DNA of 64,000 bases from Mucilaginibacter sp. PAMB04168. GTDB lineage: Bacteria > Bacteroidota > Bacteroidia > Sphingobacteriales > Sphingobacteriaceae. This document shows positions 42,374-50,963 of this stretch, piece by piece. The notes under the pieces are model-generated. The model had not been told where the DNA came from. It saw only the letters and a program-made list of their open reading frames with translations, and did not search any database. The stretch's first letter is position 1; each line of letters starts with the position of its first letter. The DNA lies in contig NZ_CP155079.2 in assembly GCF_039634365.2 (NCBI RefSeq), forward strand, positions 1,860,001 to 1,924,000, given 5' to 3'. Made by a program: the position numbers and the translations under genes.

Positions 42374-42959
42374 CGATATAGACCCGCGTATTAACGCTTT
42401 TATATTTGAGCTGGATAATGTGTTATTTCCAGAAAAGGATTACCTGTACCAGGTTTACTACCTGTTTGCCGGTTACCTGGAATATACAGAACTGCTGGAT
42501 GCCAACGCCTTGGTAAGCCTCATGGTACGCACCTATGAAAAGGAGGGAGCATCAGCGGTGTTCAATACCTTGCAAAGCCGCTTTAAGCTGGATGAAAAAT
42601 ACCGCTTTAATTTTGAGCACCTTCACAAAACTGCACAGCTGCCGCTAAAGCTGTTAATTTACCCCGAGATGCTGACCCTGCTGCAAGATATTGTAGTTGA
42701 TCGCAAGCAACTGTTTATTGTAACCAATGGCAACCCGCAGCAGCAGCTCAACAAAATTAAGCATACCGACTGGCAGGGTCTCGAAAAATACCTTACCTGC
42801 TACTTTGCCAACGAGCTTACACCTAAACCGGAGCCCGATATGATACATCTATTGTTAGATAAACACCAGCTGCAACGCCGCGAAACCTTAATGATAGGTG
42901 TTGCCGAGGCTGATTTACTGTGTGCGGAGGCTTGCGGAATTGAATTTATACAACTGTAA
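42360..42959 (+). CDS. HAD-superfamily protein with altered catalytic residues
   Basis: A 199-residue HAD-fold protein (ATG at 42360; a longer TTG-start form is less likely). Motif I reads FIFELDNVLFPE: the usual nucleophile Asp (DxD) is Glu, followed by the second Asp. Motif II is present (IVTNGNPQQQ), and a Lys-rich region (HTDWQGLEKYLTCYFANELTPKPEPDM) gives motif III. Motif IV is MIGVAEADLLCAEA, where the first Asp of GDxxxD is Val. Loss of nucleophile and a magnesium ligand suggests it is not an ordinary phosphatase. It overlaps the 102-residue gene by 14 nt. Confidence 0.8.
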   Translation: MMKYSDIDPRINAFIFELDNVLFPEKDYLYQVYYLFAGYLEYTELLDANALVSLMVRTYEKEGASAVFNTLQSRFKLDEKYRFNFEHLHKTAQLPLKLLIYPEMLTLLQDIVVDRKQLFIVTNGNPQQQLNKIKHTDWQGLEKYLTCYFANELTPKPEPDMIHLLLDKHQLQRRETLMIGVAEADLLCAEACGIEFIQL

Positions 42960-43029
42960 AGTTTATACGTGTTGCGGTTTATAATATATTGTATACTTGC
43001 ACGTTATACCCAAGATTAACTTATTATAA

Positions 43030-44487
43030 ATGAAGAAATATTTACTTCCCTTACTTTTCCTGGCCGTTGCATTCAGCTCTTGTAAAAAAGATAAGAAGGA
43101 TGACGATCTGCGTGAGATAGCGTATGATTTTGCTAAAGATGTTTACTTATGGAACGATGCCTTGCCCAGTAAAGAGGCATTTAACCCAACCCGTTTTTCC
43201 GGAGGATCCGACCTGGCCAACTTGCAGGCTGAAATTGATGCGTTTTCGCAAATCAAGATCAACTCTACTACAGGAAAGCCGTATGAATATGACCCTAATT
43301 ACATTGGTACAGCTAAATATTCTTACATTGATAATGGGCAAGCCGCTGCGGCCGTTGGTGGTGTAGGTGGCGATTTTGGTTTTGGGTTGTCGTTAATAAG
43401 CCAGTCTCCGGTTGATATCAGGGTGCGTTATGTGTATCCAAATTCATCAGCGGCCACACAGGGACTTGCACGGGGCTATAAAGTTACCGCTGTAAACGAT
43501 GTAGTCGTTACCGCGTCGGGTATCGCCGCCATTAACCAGGCACTGGGGGCCAACTCTATAAAGCTAAGTGGTACCCGTAATGATGGAACAACATTTACAG
43601 CTACGGTTACCAGGGGGAGCTACACCGTAAATCCTGTTATTAAGGCTACTACCATAACCAGTGCAACTGGTAAAAAAGTGGGTTATTTTGCCTTTAGCCG
43701 GTTTACCGTAATAAGTAATGCCCAGGCAAAAATTGATGAAGCGTTTAGCAAGTTTGCCAGTGATAACATTGAAGAGCTGGTTGTAGATTTACGCTACAAT
43801 GGTGGTGGTGCAGTTGAAACCTCGGAGTACCTGGCTAACTATATGGTGCCGGCGGCCAAAAATAACACCCTAATGTTTACCGAAACTTATAATGCCAATA
43901 TGCAGGCGGGTAATCACCCGTACTTATCGAGCAAGTATGATGTAAAGGCAGGTGAATTTAAAAAGGAGAACAATTCTTACAACTTCTCTAAAAAAGGAAA
44001 TCTAGAATTGAAGCGTGTTATCTTCTTGGTGACAGATAACACGGCATCGGCAAGTGAATTGCTAATTAACAACCTGAAACCTGTACTGCCCCAGGGCGTA
44101 AAGCTTATAGGACAAACCACTTATGGCAAACCAGTAGGCTTTTTTGGGCTTGATGTGGGCGATTACGATATGTACCTGGCCGAATTTGAAAGCCGTAATG
44201 CAGAAGGCAAGGCAGATTTTTACCAGGGTATGATTCCTGGTGGCAATTTTGAAGGCGCTTTAGTAGATGACGATGTAACGCATGACTTTGGCGACCGCAA
44301 TGAAACCATGTTGAAAGTAGCACTTAATTATATTGATAAGGGTAACTATACAGTTGTTGGTTTTAGAACCCAAAGCATAAACGGTGCAGATAAAGCTGCG
44401 TTAGACAGAGCAAACCAAAAGCTTGATGTTAACCCGGAATTTAAAGGCGCAATACATACGCGCAATATAAAACAGTTGAATCATTAA
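43030..44487 (+). CDS. S41-family (C-terminal processing) peptidase, lipoprotein
   Basis: A 485-residue protein with a lipoprotein signal (LPLLFLAVAFSSC, Cys18), so it is anchored in the periplasm or outer membrane. A PDZ-like region (VRYVYPNSSAATQGLARGYKV, about 130–200) precedes the protease core, with the catalytic Ser in NTASASELLINN and Lys in GQTTYGKPVGFFG. S41 peptidases trim exported protein C-termini. Its stop codon is 4 nt from the convergent smc stop, with no room for a terminator. Confidence 0.9.
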   Translation: MKKYLLPLLFLAVAFSSCKKDKKDDDLREIAYDFAKDVYLWNDALPSKEAFNPTRFSGGSDLANLQAEIDAFSQIKINSTTGKPYEYDPNYIGTAKYSYIDNGQAAAAVGGVGGDFGFGLSLISQSPVDIRVRYVYPNSSAATQGLARGYKVTAVNDVVVTASGIAAINQALGANSIKLSGTRNDGTTFTATVTRGSYTVNPVIKATTITSATGKKVGYFAFSRFTVISNAQAKIDEAFSKFASDNIEELVVDLRYNGGGAVETSEYLANYMVPAAKNNTLMFTETYNANMQAGNHPYLSSKYDVKAGEFKKENNSYNFSKKGNLELKRVIFLVTDNTASASELLINNLKPVLPQGVKLIGQTTYGKPVGFFGLDVGDYDMYLAEFESRNAEGKADFYQGMIPGGNFEGALVDDDVTHDFGDRNETMLKVALNYIDKGNYTVVGFRTQSINGADKAALDRANQKLDVNPEFKGAIHTRNIKQLNH

Positions 44488-44491
44488 AATA

Positions 44492-47400
44492 TTAATCGGC
44501 CAGTTGGCGTAAGTCAACCGGTACTACACGGGAAATTCCCTGCTCAACCATAGTCACACCGTACACAATATCGGTGCTGGCTATGGTTCTTTTATTATGT
44601 GATACAATGATGAATTGCGAGCTCGACGAAAACTTGCGGATGATGTTATTAAACTTATCAATATTGGTATCATCAAGCGGTGCATCCACCTCATCAAAAA
44701 TACAAAAGGGGGCGGGTTTTAACAGGTAAAGCGAGAACAGTATGGCCGTAGCCGTCAGCGTTTTCTCACCACCCGACAGTTGGTTGATAGATAGCGGCCG
44801 CTTGCCTTTTGGCTTGGCAATAATATCAATATCCGACTCCAGCGGTCGCTCAGGATCGGTCAGTACCAGGTCGCAGGAGTCTTCCTCGTTAAACAGGGAG
44901 CGGAATACCTTTATAAAGTTTTCGCGCACCATAATGAACGCATGCATGAACTTTTCGCGCGCGGTGTCGTCAATCTCCTTAATGGTCGACATTAACGAAG
45001 CCTTGGCCTCTTCCAAATCCTTTTTTTGCGATTGGATGAACTCATAACGCTCATTCATTTCCTTAAAGGCTTCCAGTGCCATGGGGTTAATGGCGCCAAA
45101 TTCGTCTAACTGTCTCTTCAGTTTTTCGGTGCGTTCGCGCAAATCTTGTTCGTTTTCTTCGGCCGGTATCTCGGTTTCGAGCAGGTCGGCAATTTCAATA
45201 TTAAACTCCACCGAAAGGCGTTCTTTCAGGGCGTTCAATTCCAGTTTTAAACTATTGCGTTTTTCGCGCAGCTCGTTCTCAATTACATCGGCCTGGTCTT
45301 TTTGGCGGCGTAACTGTGTTATTTCGTTTTCTGTTTCGTTAATCTGTCCACGTGAAGTATAATATTCTTCTTCAGCAGCTTTGGTAGCCTTTTCCAGCTC
45401 CTCGCGCTGGGTGTACATGTCCAGCAATTCATCGTCCGAGAAGTCGGTGTGCTGTAAAACGTCAAGCAAGGCCACCTGTACCTTTTCCATTTCTGTGGTA
45501 TTAGTCTGCAAACGAGCCTCCAAACTATCTAGCTGGCTTTCGCGGTATTCGAGGTCCTTTACCAAGCCCGATACCTTGTTTTGCTGCTGGTGAAAGCGGA
45601 TATTCTCCTGATTATAGGCGTTGCTTTGTACTGTAGTGTATTCGTTCAGCTCGTTAAATGCCTGCTGTTTATCAAGCAGCAAATCGCTTTGTATCTCTTT
45701 TTGCGTTTTTAGCTCGGCTAACTGTGGTTTAAGCTTTAATTCATCGTCCTGTATGGTGCGAATTTTTTGCGCAATATCTTCTTTACGGTTGCGGCTGTTG
45801 GTTATAAAAGTTTGATACTGCTCGCGCCGGGTAGTAACCGTTACCAGTTCTGTATGCAGGCGGTTAAGTTCTTGCTGCTTTTGCTGTATCTCGGTAGCTT
45901 TGCCCGATGCTTTTAAGGCTGTCAGTTTACTTTGCAAAGTTTCCTGCTCAGCTTTGTAAGCTCCAATTTGCTGCTCGGTCTGGCGAATTTCTTTTGCCAG
46001 ATTTTCCAGGTTTTTGGCCCGGCCAATACGTTTGCCCTCAAACAAGCCCACCGAACCACCCGCCATACTTAAAACCGATTTGCTGAATCGGCCGCTTTTG
46101 CCCAGCAATACAATGCCTTGTTGTACAGGCGAGGCGTTCAGGTCATTGTCGCTGGCATCATTAACCAGATAGACGTTACGCAACAGATAATTACACAGCG
46201 GACGGTAACGAGGCTCCACCTCAATTACGCTGAGGGCCGGCATCCACTCGGCATTGGCCGGCTGGGTGGAAACATCCGGTATAGCCGCATAATGGTTCAA
46301 GATAAAGAACTGCGCCCTGCCGCGCGAAGCATTGCGGAGCAGATTAATGGCTTTAATGGCATTGTCATAATCTTCTACCACAAAGTAGTTCATCAGTGGC
46401 TCCAGGTAGTTCTCAATGGCAATACGGTACTCTTCGCGGCAAAACAGGATATCACTAAAGAGGGTAATGTGCCTGGCCCAGTCGGCATGCTTTTTCAAAA
46501 AACGTATCGACTCGGGGAAACCTTCCAGGTTATCAACCATACTTTTGGTAAGGTTGTACTCGTTTTGTTTGGCATCCAGTTGACGGCTTTGCTGCGCTAT
46601 TTTGTCTTTTAGCTGGTTAATGCCAGCGTCGGTTTCTTTTATTTGTTCCTGTAACTGGTTCTCAAACTCAACAGCGGCTTTATGTTCACCCTCGGCAGTT
46701 TCGGTACGGTATTCCAGTTCGGCCACCAGTTGGTTAAAGTGCGAAAGCTCCACCTCACGGCTGGCCGTATCTTCCATGTTGCGCTGGCTTTCCTGCTCCA
46801 GCGCCTGTTGCTGTATGCGTAAAATGTCCAGGTCTTTTTCGGCCTGATAAATTTGGTTTTGCAGCCGGTTGTTAATGCTGGTCAGCTCATTCAGCTCACT
46901 ACGTAACGCTGTTTGTTCATCACGTAGTTCATCAACGGCCTGTTTAAGATCGGCCAATTTGCCACTTACGGTTTCCAGGTTTTCTTCTTCCTGCAGCTTT
47001 TCCTCGTTGAGGCGTTTAATGTTGTACAGTACGTGGTTCAACTGGTTACGGTCGCGTTCCAACTCTTCCTTAAGGCGTGTTTCCTTATCGCGCTGAAACT
47101 TGAGCTGCTCGTTCTTTATCTTCTTCTCGCTCTCGTAAGCCCGTATCTTGCCAATAAACTCGTTGGTGGTTTTTTGCTGTAACGACAAATTCTTTTCGCG
47201 GGTCAGGTTATCCAGCTTTTGTTGCTGCAGGGCGGCTTCCAGCGTGTCAATCTTGGTAGTAATGCCCGATCGTCCCTCGCGGTGCTTTTGCTCCTGCTCC
47301 TCAATGCGCTGTAAGGATTCGCTGAAAGACACAATACGAAACGAAGCCAGCATAATGCTGAGCGATTTGTATTGCTCCTTTAAACGATAAAACCGTTCAG

Positions 47401-48034
47401 TTTTCTTGGCCTGATTTTCCAGCGTTTTCAGGTTCTTTTCAATCTCGAAAAGCAAATCCCGCACACGTTCCAGATCAGCCTCGGTATCTTTTAATTTGTT
47501 GAAAGTCTGTTTTTTACGAAGCTTGTATTTAGATATACCCGAAGCCTCCTCAAACAAGTTACGGCGTGAGCCTTCCTTGTTGGTAATGATCTCGTCTATC
47601 ATTTTTAACTCAATGATAGAATAGGAGTCGGAGCCAATACCTGTATCCAGAAACAGGTCGGTAATGTCTTTCAGGCGGCACTGTACATCGTTCAAACGAT
47701 ACTCGCTTTCGCCGGTTCGGTACAGCTTTCGCGTTAGTGTAACTTGCGAAAATTCGGTAGGCAGTACATTCTTGGTGTTGTCGAAAGTTAAGGATACCTC
47801 GGCCAGGTTGGCGGGCTTACGGCTTTTGGTACCGTTAAAGATGATGTTCTCCATCTTTTCAGACCGTAGCGCACGCGTACTCTGCTCACCCAAAACCCAG
47901 CGAATAGAATCGACCACGTTAGATTTACCGCAGCCGTTAGGGCCTACAATGGCCGTAACACCTTCGTTAAAGTTTATCGTAATCTTATCGCCAAAGCTTT
48001 TAAAGCCTTTAACTTCTAATTTAGTTAACTGCAT
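44492..48034 (-). CDS. smc: Chromosome segregation protein SMC
   Basis: A 1180-residue ATPase: Walker A VGPNGCGKSNVVDSIRWVLG at the N-terminus, long heptad coiled coils (about 170–500 and 680–1010) around a hinge (500–680, FPESIRFLKKHADWARHI… and RGRAQFFILNHY), and a C-terminal head with signature LSGGEKTLTATAILFS and Walker B CIFDEVDAPLDD. It condenses and segregates DNA with ScpA/ScpB, which are not in this window. Length is typical. It converges with the S41 gene with a 4-nt gap. Confidence 0.97.
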   Translation of the reverse strand: MQLTKLEVKGFKSFGDKITINFNEGVTAIVGPNGCGKSNVVDSIRWVLGEQSTRALRSEKMENIIFNGTKSRKPANLAEVSLTFDNTKNVLPTEFSQVTLTRKLYRTGESEYRLNDVQCRLKDITDLFLDTGIGSDSYSIIELKMIDEIITNKEGSRRNLFEEASGISKYKLRKKQTFNKLKDTEADLERVRDLLFEIEKNLKTLENQAKKTERFYRLKEQYKSLSIMLASFRIVSFSESLQRIEEQEQKHREGRSGITTKIDTLEAALQQQKLDNLTREKNLSLQQKTTNEFIGKIRAYESEKKIKNEQLKFQRDKETRLKEELERDRNQLNHVLYNIKRLNEEKLQEEENLETVSGKLADLKQAVDELRDEQTALRSELNELTSINNRLQNQIYQAEKDLDILRIQQQALEQESQRNMEDTASREVELSHFNQLVAELEYRTETAEGEHKAAVEFENQLQEQIKETDAGINQLKDKIAQQSRQLDAKQNEYNLTKSMVDNLEGFPESIRFLKKHADWARHITLFSDILFCREEYRIAIENYLEPLMNYFVVEDYDNAIKAINLLRNASRGRAQFFILNHYAAIPDVSTQPANAEWMPALSVIEVEPRYRPLCNYLLRNVYLVNDASDNDLNASPVQQGIVLLGKSGRFSKSVLSMAGGSVGLFEGKRIGRAKNLENLAKEIRQTEQQIGAYKAEQETLQSKLTALKASGKATEIQQKQQELNRLHTELVTVTTRREQYQTFITNSRNRKEDIAQKIRTIQDDELKLKPQLAELKTQKEIQSDLLLDKQQAFNELNEYTTVQSNAYNQENIRFHQQQNKVSGLVKDLEYRESQLDSLEARLQTNTTEMEKVQVALLDVLQHTDFSDDELLDMYTQREELEKATKAAEEEYYTSRGQINETENEITQLRRQKDQADVIENELREKRNSLKLELNALKERLSVEFNIEIADLLETEIPAEENEQDLRERTEKLKRQLDEFGAINPMALEAFKEMNERYEFIQSQKKDLEEAKASLMSTIKEIDDTAREKFMHAFIMVRENFIKVFRSLFNEEDSCDLVLTDPERPLESDIDIIAKPKGKRPLSINQLSGGEKTLTATAILFSLYLLKPAPFCIFDEVDAPLDDTNIDKFNNIIRKFSSSSQFIIVSHNKRTIASTDIVYGVTMVEQGISRVVPVDLRQLAD

Positions 48035-48179
48035 GTATCTGCAACCGTACCTGTCAATAGTTTAAATACCAAATTTACGAAAAAATTAGCTTTTTAGTAC
48101 AGCGCTAAAGCGGCTTAAAGCACGCGCGGCAAACATTTAACAGTAGATACGTTTTATAATACTATTAAACATTCCGATC

Positions 48180-48818
48180 ATGAAAATTGCAGTATTTGGC
48201 GCAAGCGGTAAGATAGGCAGCCGCATAGTTAATGAGGCTTTAAGCCGCGGGCATTACGTTACAGCGGTGGTACGCCACCCCGAAAATTACAACCCCGATA
48301 AACTGAATCTCAAGGTGTCCAAAGGCGATCTCTTCGACTCACAGGAGGTAGAAACCGGAGCATTCGATCATGATGTGGTAGTAAGCGCTTACAATAATAC
48401 ACATGGCGCACCGGCATCAACCATATACGAGGTGGTAGTACCGCTTTTAAACGGTGTACGGCAAGCGGGTGTTAAACGCCTTATTATTGTAGGCGGTGCC
48501 GGTAGCTTAGAAGTCGCACCCGGTGTACAACTAGTTGACACGCCCGATTTTCCGGAAGCGTACAAGGCTGCGGCATTAGCTCACCGCGAGGCCTTAAAGC
48601 TGTACCAGCAGGAACAGGAGGTAGAATGGACCTATGTTAGCCCAGCTGCCGAGATTGCACCCGGTGAGCGTACCGGTGCCTTTAAAACAGCTACCAATCA
48701 GTTAATTGTTGACCAACAGGGCCGCAGCTTCATCTCGATGGAAGATTATGCTGTTGCCATAGTTGACGAGATAGAGCAATCCAAACACATTAGGGAACGG
48801 TTTACAGTAGGGTATTAA
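48180..48818 (+). CDS. NAD(P)-binding (NmrA/atypical SDR-like) protein
   Basis: A 212-residue Rossmann protein. The dinucleotide loop is VFGASGKIGSRIVNEALSRGH (residues 4–24), and VVRHPENYNPDK and IIVGGAGSLEVAPGVQLVD are typical of the atypical SDR group 5 / flavin-reductase-like (YwnB) family, which lacks the YxxxK pair. These are NADPH-binding reductases or sensors of unknown substrate. It stands alone, divergent from smc. Confidence 0.88.
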   Translation: MKIAVFGASGKIGSRIVNEALSRGHYVTAVVRHPENYNPDKLNLKVSKGDLFDSQEVETGAFDHDVVVSAYNNTHGAPASTIYEVVVPLLNGVRQAGVKRLIIVGGAGSLEVAPGVQLVDTPDFPEAYKAAALAHREALKLYQQEQEVEWTYVSPAAEIAPGERTGAFKTATNQLIVDQQGRSFISMEDYAVAIVDEIEQSKHIRERFTVGY

Positions 48819-48912
48819 TTAAAGATTTAGTTAGGAAGGACTATGTGAAAAAGGACAAATGATTTAGTTTGTTAAAGATTTAGCGGGCTAAGTGGTTTTC
48901 GACAGGCTCAGG

Positions 48913-49076
48913 TTATTTAAGGAGGCTGCTGTTAAGAGGATTGTCATTATCGTCGAGCATTTGTACCAACAAATTACTTTTAAAGCCCGTAAGCTTACCG
49001 CTTATTTTGTAGGCTTGGGCTTGAGCATTACCGATAGCCAGCGTTGCTAATACACTAAAAAGTAGTAGTTTTTCAT
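48913..49076 (-). pseudogene. Frameshifted and truncated exported-protein remnant (DUF4369-like start)
   Basis: On the minus strand ATG at 49076 is followed by a run of five A residues. As it stands the frame closes after nine codons, but one extra A restores 54 codons: a good signal peptide (MKKLLLFSVLATLAIGNAQA) and then YKISGKLTGFKSN, like the start of a DUF4369/TlpA-family protein. The frame then ends at TAA 48913–48915, adjacent to a TTTCGACAGGCTCAGG motif that I recognise as common Bacteroidota repeat material. It is therefore both frameshifted and cut short. The rest of 48819–49135 holds nothing else. Confidence 0.6.
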
Positions 49077-49135
49077 TTCAATAAATAAAAACTTGGTGCT
49101 ATTTCGCTGAGTCGTTCTTCACTTAGTCTTTCGTC

Positions 49136-49921
49136 CTAAATGTAAATTTCGCCTTTTAAATAAGTAACTGCCTTTCCGCTCATTAGTACACGGTCGCCTT
49201 TGTGCTCGCACCACAGCTCGCCTTTGCGGGCCGATAGCTGGTAGGCATGCAGTTGGGTTTTGCCCAGTTTGTCGGCCCAGTAAGGTATAAGGTTGCAATG
49301 CGCCGATCCGGTAACCGGGTCTTCGGGCACACCCGCAGCAGGGGCAAAAAAGCGCGATACAAAATCAACATCCTTGCCAGGTGCGGTAATAATTATACCA
49401 ATAGCATCTACTTTGGCCAGGGCAAAATGGTTAGGCTCCATGTCGAGTATATCCTGCTCGTTCTCGTAAATCAAAAAATAATCACGTGAGCGAAGCACCT
49501 GAACGGGCATTTTGTTATTCAATCCTTCCAGTAAACCATCAGGTATTTCGGCCGGGTAGGGTGGGCGCGATGGGAAGTCGAGCGTGTAGCGGTCGTCGTT
49601 TCGGGTTACCATGAGGGTGCCTGCTTTTTCGGTACTGAAGTGTACGGTCGCTTCGGCGTAACCCAACTCAGTATAAATAATATGTGCGGTAGCTAAGGTG
49701 GCATGGCCGCAAAGGTCAATCTCCAGCTCTGGTGTGAACCAGCGCAGGTGGAAGCCTTGGGCTGTTTTTACAAAAAATGCAGTCTCGGCCAAGTTGTTCT
49801 CAGCCGCAATCTTTTGCATTTGTGCATCGGGTAGCCACTCCGTTAAAGGGCATACAGCGGCTGGGTTACCGCCAAACAGCTGGTCGGTAAATGCATCGGC
49901 CTGGTATATGGGGATAGTCAT
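49136..49921 (-). CDS. PhzF-family isomerase/epimerase-like protein
   Basis: A 261-residue protein of the PhzF/YddE fold (two DAP-epimerase-like halves). Motifs: start IYQADAFTDQLFGGNPAAVCPL, the catalytic Glu region ANNLAETAFFV-like (AENNLAETAFF), DLCGHATLATA, and PEDPVTGSAHCNL. In phenazine producers the family isomerises DHHA, but most bacterial copies have unknown substrates and no phenazine genes are nearby. It is the last gene of a three-gene minus-strand unit with an ABC ATPase 12 nt upstream. Confidence 0.9.
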   Translation of the reverse strand: MTIPIYQADAFTDQLFGGNPAAVCPLTEWLPDAQMQKIAAENNLAETAFFVKTAQGFHLRWFTPELEIDLCGHATLATAHIIYTELGYAEATVHFSTEKAGTLMVTRNDDRYTLDFPSRPPYPAEIPDGLLEGLNNKMPVQVLRSRDYFLIYENEQDILDMEPNHFALAKVDAIGIIITAPGKDVDFVSRFFAPAAGVPEDPVTGSAHCNLIPYWADKLGKTQLHAYQLSARKGELWCEHKGDRVLMSGKAVTYLKGEIYI

Positions 49922-49933
49922 GGTTTAGCGGTA

Positions 49934-50584
49934 TTACTTACCGCTAAGATAACCGTATGTAATTAACTCGTCTGCATTTTCGATTAATTTTGTGGCACCA
50001 TTGGCAAGCAGTACTATCTTGTCACTTACTTCCAATATATTGTAGTATTGATGATCGGTTATGATAAAGCCTTTATGAGCTTTACGTTTGCGGATAATGG
50101 CTTTGAGCTCCTCGGCCTGTATGGGCGATACATGGGTAAATGGCTCATCGAGCAATATGTAATTGGCTTTGCTGTATAAGATCATCAGTGTTTCCAGCTT
50201 ACGCAATTCGCCGCCCGACAGCTGGCCAGGCTTTTTATCGTAAAAATGCTGGTAAAGGTCGTATGCTGTAAACTCGTGCCAAGCCTCATCGTCAACCAAC
50301 AAACGGGCCGATTGCTGTATGCTTAAATGACTGGGCAGGTAATTATGCTGAGGCAGATAAGCAATATGGTTACCCACGTAGCCTTTTGCAACGGGCTTGC
50401 CGTTTATGCTGATATACTTGTACGAGGGGTTAAGTGTACCAAAAATTATCCTCAGCAAGCTCGATTTGCCACTGCCATTACGGCCCAGTAAACCGGTTAC
50501 CTCGCCAGCTTTACAGTCAATATAAATATCCTGTAGTATTTTACGGTTACTAAATTCCAGGTAAACACTATCAGCCTTAAGCAT
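49934..50584 (-). CDS. ABC ATPase paired with a small membrane protein
   Basis: A 216-residue ATPase: Walker A LLGRNGSGKSSLLR, Q-loop YLPQHNYLP, signature PGQLSGGELRKLE, Walker B NYILLDEPFTHVSP, H-loop ITDHQYYN. The start codon overlaps the 3' end of the upstream membrane gene by 8 nt, suggesting coupling. There is no ordinary permease; the only membrane partner is a protein of about 104 residues. The group is like LPS-export/LptB or NatA-type ATPases in length, but the system is not one I recognise. PhzF follows after 12 nt. Confidence 0.85.
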   Translation of the reverse strand: MLKADSVYLEFSNRKILQDIYIDCKAGEVTGLLGRNGSGKSSLLRIIFGTLNPSYKYISINGKPVAKGYVGNHIAYLPQHNYLPSHLSIQQSARLLVDDEAWHEFTAYDLYQHFYDKKPGQLSGGELRKLETLMILYSKANYILLDEPFTHVSPIQAEELKAIIRKRKAHKGFIITDHQYYNILEVSDKIVLLANGATKLIENADELITYGYLSGK

Positions 50585-50890
50585 ACATGTTATGGATAAA
50601 TATGCTTAAGCAGGCCAATAGTGAATACAAACAAAAATCGGGAATACATGAGTATAGATACAAGCGCCGCATAGATATGCCTGCATTGCGGTAATAAAAA
50701 TACTCGCGCTGATGAAAGTAATGCTGATAGAACACGAAACCTACATAGCCCATCATTTTTAGCGGTAAAGCGAGTATAAAAGCAATAGCTCCCTGACTAA
50801 GCAGTAGATACAAACTTAGTCCGGAAAAAAATAAATGGTAATACAAAAAGGCTTATAGAACTGGAATAGCAGCGTACGTGTTTTTTGCAT
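50577..50890 (-). pseudogene. Small membrane protein gene with an apparent 1-nt frameshift
   Basis: The intact downstream part (from a TTG at 50846) encodes 89 residues with three hydrophobic stretches (YLLLSQGAIAFILALPLKMMG near the start). Upstream, ATG at 50890 opens a frame MQKTRTLLFQFYKPF that would join this part if the run of five T (minus strand, 50849–50845) had six. The joined protein is about 104 residues. The frame loss is either real or a homopolymer error. It would be the membrane partner of the ABC ATPase, whose start it overlaps by 8 nt. Confidence 0.65.
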
Positions 50891-50963
50891 AGCTGGCGCA
50901 ATGATTCAGGTTAAGTTAATGAAACTGCGTTTTGCGTGGTTTATTGTAAGCAGCTGAAGGAAT

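Noticed and set aside
50845..50849. Programmed ribosomal frameshifting at the T run of the small membrane protein
   Set aside because: No slippery heptamer with a downstream stimulatory structure or upstream Shine-Dalgarno-like element is seen; mutation or sequencing error is simpler.
49136..50890. Phenazine biosynthesis cluster suggested by PhzF
   Set aside because: No other phz gene is present; PhzF-like proteins of unknown function are common in bacteria that make no phenazines.
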